Source: JANNRW01 sp031401815 (GTDB lineage: Bacteria > Desulfobacterota > Desulfuromonadia > Geobacterales > DSM-12255). Taken from it: a DNA stretch of 18,414 bases. The notes below the pieces were generated by a model. The model did no database searches and was not told the origin of the DNA. It saw nothing but the letters and a program-made list of their open reading frames with translations. Where the stretch lies: positions 1-18,414 of the forward strand of contig JANNRW010000417.1 of assembly GCA_031401815.1 (NCBI GenBank), written 5' to 3'. Within the stretch, counting starts at the first letter, position 1. The number at the start of each line of letters is the position of its first letter. This document shows, in pieces, positions 15,192 to 18,414 of the stretch. The position numbers and the translations under genes are program-made.

Positions 15192-16088
15192 TCATTCGAA
15201 AGTGAACAGAAATACTGCCCCTTTACCCGGCTCACTCACCGCCCAGACTTTGCCACCATGACGCTTGACAATCCTGTCTACGGTGGCTAGACCGATACCG
15301 TTACCCTCAATATTCGTTTCGGGTAAACGCTGAAAAGGAGAGAAAATACTGTCTGCATAGACCATATCGAACCCCGGCCCATTGTCCCGGATAAAAAAAG
15401 CCGGCTTACCAGCAGCTTCAGTCATACCGAATTCAATCTCCGCAAATTCCTGTTTGCTTGTATACTTCCAGGCATTACCCATGAGATTATCAAGAGCAAT
15501 GCGCCACAATACGGCATCACCGTTACCGATAATCCCTTCGGCGATCAGGAACTTTATCTTGCGGTCTGGTTCCGCCTGTGCCAATTCAGCAGCCACAACC
15601 TTGGCCATTGCACTGAAATCAAATGATTCATGACTCATTTTCACATGCTTGATCCTTGAAAAATCAAGCAAAGTATCAATGAGTTTATCCATCCGCATGG
15701 TTCCTTTATGTATTTCACTGAGATACCCCTTAATCTCGTCATTGAATTTATCTTTGCTCAGCTCCTGTACCACCTGGCAGTAACTATTAATTGCCGTCAA
15801 GGGACTACGTAAGTCATGAGAAACACAGAAGTTGAATGCCTCCAGCTCGACATTTGCTGCTTCCAGCTCTGATGAGCGAACTGACAGATTTTCCACCGCC
15901 ATCTCCAGATCATCTCTGGATTGGCGGAGCAGATCGTTCTGTCTTTCCAGTTCAATCTGATGAACCTGCAACTCATGCAAGAGTCCCTCAGATACTACAG
16001 CAGTACGTACTATGCCTGCGTCAGTATTTTTCGTTTTCAGTTGCTCTTCTGCAGCATGTCGCAGGCTGGTTGCCTCTGATCTGTCCAT
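15192..16088 (-). CDS. orphan soluble histidine kinase
   Basis: This 298-residue sensor kinase has no membrane segment. The N-terminal part (1-about 85) has the HELQVHQIELERQNDLLRQS signature and looks like a coiled coil. The dimerisation domain carries the phosphoaccepting His91 in FCVSHDLRSPLTAI. The ATP-binding domain shows the N box (LDNLMGNAWKYT), G1 (DNGPGFD) and G2 (GNGIGLATV) boxes and ends in GAVFLFTFE. No PAS, HAMP or receiver domain is present, and no response regulator gene lies in the window, so the partner is unknown. There is no Shine-Dalgarno before the ATG. A TATAAA -10 ends six bases before it, so the message may be leaderless. It is followed 46 bases later by the DJ-1/PfpI gene. 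Confidence 0.93.
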   Translation of the reverse strand: MDRSEATSLRHAAEEQLKTKNTDAGIVRTAVVSEGLLHELQVHQIELERQNDLLRQSRDDLEMAVENLSVRSSELEAANVELEAFNFCVSHDLRSPLTAINSYCQVVQELSKDKFNDEIKGYLSEIHKGTMRMDKLIDTLLDFSRIKHVKMSHESFDFSAMAKVVAAELAQAEPDRKIKFLIAEGIIGNGDAVLWRIALDNLMGNAWKYTSKQEFAEIEFGMTEAAGKPAFFIRDNGPGFDMVYADSIFSPFQRLPETNIEGNGIGLATVDRIVKRHGGKVWAVSEPGKGAVFLFTFE

Positions 16089-16094
16089 GAATTG

Positions 16095-16123
16095 TTTATA
16101 CCTTTTTGAATCACGCTGATTCA
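16095..16123 (-). promoter_or_regulatory. promoter and operator-like palindrome of the histidine kinase gene
   Basis: On the minus strand the perfect inverted repeat TGAATC-AGCGT-GATTCA (complement of 16107-16123) is followed by TATAAA (complement of 16095-16100). With a 17-base spacer the -35 position coincides with the outer half of the palindrome (TGAATC), a poor match to TTGACA, so a regulator bound there could activate or repress. The predicted start falls on the A of the ATG at 16088. Confidence 0.5.
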
Positions 16124-16128
16124 GGTAA

Positions 16129-16163
16129 AAGACCTCCGAGGTTTCAATAACTTCGGAGGTCTT
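16129..16163 (-). terminator. rho-independent terminator of the outer-membrane protein gene
   Basis: AAGACCTCCGA (16129-16139) and TCGGAGGTCTT (16153-16163) form an 11-bp perfect stem with a 13-base loop; on the minus strand the stem ends in TCTTTT. It is 36 bases beyond the barrel gene stop and separates it from the kinase. Confidence 0.8.
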
Positions 16164-16198
16164 GGTGGCGTGCGGATGGCTATCGATGCAAGAATGAA

Positions 16199-16810
16199 TT
16201 AGAACCTTAAGCCAATGCCTGCTGTGGTAATAAATCCGTCCAGCTTGACATGCTGACCGCTGAATGTTGGCTCGGCCCAGATGTACTTCCCTTCAAAATC
16301 AACAAACATGGTATCGCTGAAGTTGATATTCAGACCGGCGCCTGCATGTAAACCATATGTTACCTCGGTAGAGCCCCTGAAGTTACTGGTATTCCCCTTT
16401 GCGTCCAGGTCAGAGATATATGCTCCGATACCAAACATTCCATACGGCTCGAATGGGCCTAGTGGAAGCAGTACCTTTGCTGTAGCAATCACAGGGACAA
16501 CTTTCAGCTTTGTCTCACCTGGCTGTGCAGCTGGAGAGCCCTTGCTCTCAAAGTAGCCGACTCCAACCTCTAGAGCCAGCATCGGGAGAAAGTAATGACC
16601 TGCTGCAATTTCAGCGGCAAATCCGGTCTTGCTGTCCAGCTGGGTTGAACTCCCACCATTGAAGTCATTAATGTTGTGAGACTCACTGGGTGAATAGAGA
16701 CCACCTTTAAGAAGCATGTAATTTGCAGATTTCATCTCTGCTGATGCATGTGAAGTGATACCGATTAATGCGACTGTGATGGCCAGGAACAGAATACTTG
16801 TCTTTTTCAT
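16199..16810 (-). CDS. outer-membrane beta-barrel protein (OMP_b-brl type)
   Basis: This 203-residue precursor has a clear signal peptide: MKKTSILFLAITVALIGITS, then HASA, with cleavage at about 24/25. The mature protein shows alternating amphipathic strands with Gly and aromatic residues: NYMLLKGGLYSP, LALEVGVGYFES, FEPYGMFGIGAYIS, TYGLHAGAGLNINF, MFVDFEGKYIWAEP and the last strand ITTAGIGLRF. It ends in Phe, the signal recognised by the Bam machinery. The size and pattern fit small 8-strand barrels (OmpX/OmpW/PagP-like, PF13505). Its precise role is unknown. I chose ATG 16810 because AAGGAGA precedes it directly and the signal peptide starts here; the frame is open for 19 residues further, but the sequence there is not signal-like. 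It has a sigma-54 promoter. Confidence 0.93.
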   Translation of the reverse strand: MKKTSILFLAITVALIGITSHASAEMKSANYMLLKGGLYSPSESHNINDFNGGSSTQLDSKTGFAAEIAAGHYFLPMLALEVGVGYFESKGSPAAQPGETKLKVVPVIATAKVLLPLGPFEPYGMFGIGAYISDLDAKGNTSNFRGSTEVTYGLHAGAGLNINFSDTMFVDFEGKYIWAEPTFSGQHVKLDGFITTAGIGLRF

Positions 16811-16875
16811 GATTTCTCCTTGATATGATTGTGGTTTATTTTGTTGCAATATCCTTGGTCTTTCCATTGATATAA

Positions 16876-16891
16876 GGCAACTAACGTGCCA
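16876..16891 (-). promoter_or_regulatory. sigma-54 (-24/-12) promoter of the outer-membrane protein gene
   Basis: On the minus strand TGGCACGTTAGTTGCC contains the full -24 core TGGCACG and the -12 TTGC, with GG and GC separated by exactly ten bases. The predicted transcription start is near 16865, giving a 55-base leader before ATG 16810. Confidence 0.85.
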
Positions 16892-16996
16892 CAGGTGCTT
16901 AAAAGGTTAACGATCTGATTTTACAAAGTAATTAGCTGGCAGGGGTGGGATGTGGGGGAAAATCCGTCAAAATAATCCGCCGTGTTTAACGAAGCT

Positions 16997-17008
16997 GTCA
17001 AATATGAC
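16997..17008. promoter_or_regulatory. palindrome upstream of the sigma-54 promoter, activator-site candidate
   Basis: GTCA-AATA-TGAC lies about 130-145 bases upstream of the predicted start, the usual distance for enhancer-binding proteins. CCGTCA (about 16964-16969) and TGACGG (17005-17010) form a wider inverted pair around it. The remaining sequence of the 16811-17024 gap contains nothing else I can identify. Confidence 0.35.
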
Positions 17009-17024
17009 GGCACAATGCGGCAAT

Positions 17025-17441
17025 CTAATTCGGCTTGCTGCATGACTTCAGTTTGCCATTTTCAAAAAGAGATATCGATTCATATTCAGCACAGGATTTT
17101 CCATCAATCTGAGTTGATCGGGATAACGTACAGGTAAATAATTTGCCATTCGAATAAAAGTTGACCTGGCCATACTGATTGCAGGTAATCCCTTCATAAT
17201 TGAAAAAATCACTTGCTACACAGCTCGCAACGGCTCCGTTTTCATAAAAGTTAACAGCAGCATACTGCTTGCATTTTACGCCATTCAGAGCGACATCATC
17301 CTTTAATGTGCAGGATCTCAACTGACCGTTTTTATGATAGGTAACTGCGGAACCAGGCGTACATATCGTTTGATCAATACCCAGACAAGGACTGGCGCTG
17401 GCAATGGAAATGATGCCCAGCATGATAATGGTGCATTTCAT
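17025..17441 (-). CDS. secreted Cys-rich protein with four MORN-like 30-residue repeats
   Basis: This 138-residue precursor has a signal peptide (MKCTIIMLGIISIASA, cleavage about 16/17). The rest is built of four units of exactly 30 residues, each C-x10-N-G-x4-C. The first Cys is at 27, 57, 87 and 117, and the second at 44, 74, 104 and 134. The Asn-Gly pairs are at 38-39, 68-69, 98-99 and 128-129. The last unit is cut just after its second Cys. The units read like MORN repeat variants (Y/F-x-NG-x-L-x-S) to which a fixed Cys pair has been added. After export the pairs probably form disulfides. Function is unknown; MORN-type sheets usually bind membrane, protein or glycans. The gene begins 16 bases after the stop of the GH13 gene with AAAGGAG just upstream, so it is cotranscribed and may be coupled to it. 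Confidence 0.85.
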   Translation of the reverse strand: MKCTIIMLGIISIASASPCLGIDQTICTPGSAVTYHKNGQLRSCTLKDDVALNGVKCKQYAAVNFYENGAVASCVASDFFNYEGITCNQYGQVNFYSNGKLFTCTLSRSTQIDGKSCAEYESISLFENGKLKSCSKPN

Positions 17442-17457
17442 GATAATCTCCTTTTAC

Positions 17458-18414
17458 TCATTGCGAATAGATCAGCACACTGTAGGGAGCAATGCCAAGC
17501 GTACCTCGACAAGGCAAACCGTCAAATTCGGTCTCTTCAGCCATGACGTCACTGCTTGAACAGTTCTGGAAATCGCTGCTGTATCCTTGCCAGTCACTGT
17601 TGAGACGGAGTTTCCAGAGCCCTTGAGCCGGGAAGCCGATCAGATAGTTATCCTGCGAATCATGGGAAAAGTTTGCAACCACCAGAACATCATCTAAAGC
17701 CCCCCCTTTGTCCCAACGATGGAAAGCAATCACCTTGCTACTGTCGTTTAAGTGACTTACCTGGGTGAACTGCCCGCAGAGACCCCGTGTAAAGCCATCA
17801 CGGTTGAGCCTTAATCGTATGAGATCGCGGTAGAGCCTCACAATTCCCTGAAACTCCTCACATTGATCCCAGTCAACCGGAACAGTGTCACGAAACCATT
17901 CCCCTTCAAGGAACTCCTGTCCCTGAAAAAGCAGCGGAATACCGGGCGAAGTAAAGACCATGGCAGCAGCCAGAGTTGATCGTTTTCGAGCGTACCACCC
18001 TTTGGGGTCGTCCGGATTAATCTCTTGCGGTACACGCGACCTGCCGTTCGCCACTTCATCGTGGGATTCGCTGTATATCACCCGGTCAAAGGCATCATCG
18101 TTATAGCGGTAGCAGATGGCGTCGCGGATGGCAGCAAGTGAGCGCTGTTCATCTTCCATGGCGACCACCGCCCGGCGGATGGGGTGCACGAACATGGCGT
18201 CCCACTGGGAACCGAAGCCTGCCCCTCCGGCACCGACATCTTTGGTGAGCCACCTGTTGTGTTGCAGATCCTCGGCAATTGTGATCCTGCCGGGATATTT
18301 CCCTGCGACCTGGCTGTTGATCCACTGGAGCAGGCTCCACCCTTCAGGCAGCTCCTGTTCACGGGAACCATTCACGGTACGGATAAACTGCGTGCAGTCA
18401 AAACGGATGCCGTC
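17458..18414 (-). CDS. GH13 alpha-glucan enzyme (branching-enzyme-like), N-terminal part outside the window
   Basis: This is the C-terminal 318 residues of an alpha-amylase superfamily enzyme. The frame stays open to the window edge, and the first codons read DGIRFD, GH13 region II with the catalytic nucleophile Asp (18397-18399). Region III follows with the acid/base Glu in IAEDLQ (18271-18273). Region IV is SESHDEVAN (His-Asp at 18058-18063). The conserved tail AAAMVFTSPGIPLLFQGQEF..GEWFRD is nearest to glycogen branching enzymes and their relatives. A C-terminal beta-sandwich with DDVLVVANFSH and APYSVLIYSQ closes the protein. All three catalytic residues are present, so it is likely active on alpha-glucan, but hydrolase, transferase and branching activities cannot be separated here. 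The true start is beyond 18414. The GTG near 18375 is internal to the domain. Confidence 0.92.
   Translation of the reverse strand, partial: DGIRFDCTQFIRTVNGSREQELPEGWSLLQWINSQVAGKYPGRITIAEDLQHNRWLTKDVGAGGAGFGSQWDAMFVHPIRRAVVAMEDEQRSLAAIRDAICYRYNDDAFDRVIYSESHDEVANGRSRVPQEINPDDPKGWYARKRSTLAAAMVFTSPGIPLLFQGQEFLEGEWFRDTVPVDWDQCEEFQGIVRLYRDLIRLRLNRDGFTRGLCGQFTQVSHLNDSSKVIAFHRWDKGGALDDVLVVANFSHDSQDNYLIGFPAQGLWKLRLNSDWQGYSSDFQNCSSSDVMAEETEFDGLPCRGTLGIAPYSVLIYSQ

Noticed and set aside
15146..15235. 30-residue N-terminal extension of the DJ-1/PfpI protein
   Set aside because: It overlaps the kinase end, while ATG 15145 has a strong ribosome site and begins the canonical first strand.
16811..16867. 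19-residue N-terminal extension of the barrel protein
   Set aside because: The signal peptide and AAGGAGA support ATG 16810, and the sigma-54 start near 16865 would exclude the upstream codon.
16868..17024. c-di-GMP (GEMM) or other riboswitch before the barrel gene
   Set aside because: The expected conserved GEMM core is not seen, and the sigma-54 start leaves only a 55-base leader.
17838..18059. Other-frame open reading frames within the GH13 gene
   Set aside because: They are shadows of the enzyme frame, which carries all GH13 catalytic motifs.

Overview
The window looks like a chromosomal segment of a Gram-negative delta-proteobacterial type organism, most likely Geobacterales (Desulfuromonadota). 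This is an inference from gene content: two families of small lipoproteins and an lmo0937-type membrane peptide often seen in that group, a cyclic beta-1,2-glucan synthase, a 'HELQVHQIELE'-type orphan histidine kinase, and two very good sigma-54 (-24/-12) promoters. No 16S or other phylogenetic marker is present to confirm it.

Left end (1-2161): the integrase end of a mobile element lodged at tRNA-Leu(CAG). Three tightly packed forward genes encode a small exported protein of unknown function, a 94-residue HTH regulator and a complete tyrosine recombinase. They face the 3' end of the tRNA and are strongly A/C-rich on the plus strand, unlike the rest of the window. Short direct repeats sit between the integrase and the tRNA. 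The far end of the element lies outside the window to the left.

Middle (2162-5142): core genome. An RsuA/RluB-type pseudouridine synthase (minus) has a long hairpin in its leader. tRNA-Val(CAC) (plus) has its own promoter and terminator. A sigma-54 promoter then drives a DUF2959-like lipoprotein and a 49-residue lmo0937-type membrane peptide, closed by a perfect 12-bp-stem terminator. A second lipoprotein follows and overlaps the tail of the giant gene on the other strand.

Right (5113-18414, all minus strand): a 3054-residue cyclic beta-1,2-glucan synthase (NdvB/ChvB/Cgs type: GT84 synthase, glycoamylase-like region and GH94 phosphorylase). It is separated by a MITE-like inverted-repeat element from a DJ-1/PfpI-family protein and an orphan soluble histidine kinase. 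The kinase gene may be leaderless and has an operator-like palindrome over its promoter. Next come an outer-membrane beta-barrel protein with a sigma-54 promoter, a secreted Cys-rich protein built of four exact 30-residue MORN-like repeats, and the C-terminal part of a GH13 alpha-glucan enzyme running off the right edge.

Read together, 3.5-18.4 kb looks like an envelope and osmotic stress region: periplasmic cyclic glucan, two lipoproteins, a small stress-type membrane peptide, a porin-like barrel, a DJ-1-type protein, a sensor kinase and an alpha-glucan enzyme. The shared function is an inference; only the family assignments and promoter motifs are seen directly. I found no CRISPR array, toxin-antitoxin pair, defence island or recognisable riboswitch. 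The observations most worth a second look are the exact Cys/NG repeat protein, the exported PD-(D/E)XK-like protein of the integrase operon, the paired sigma-54 promoters and the MITE upstream of the glucan synthase.
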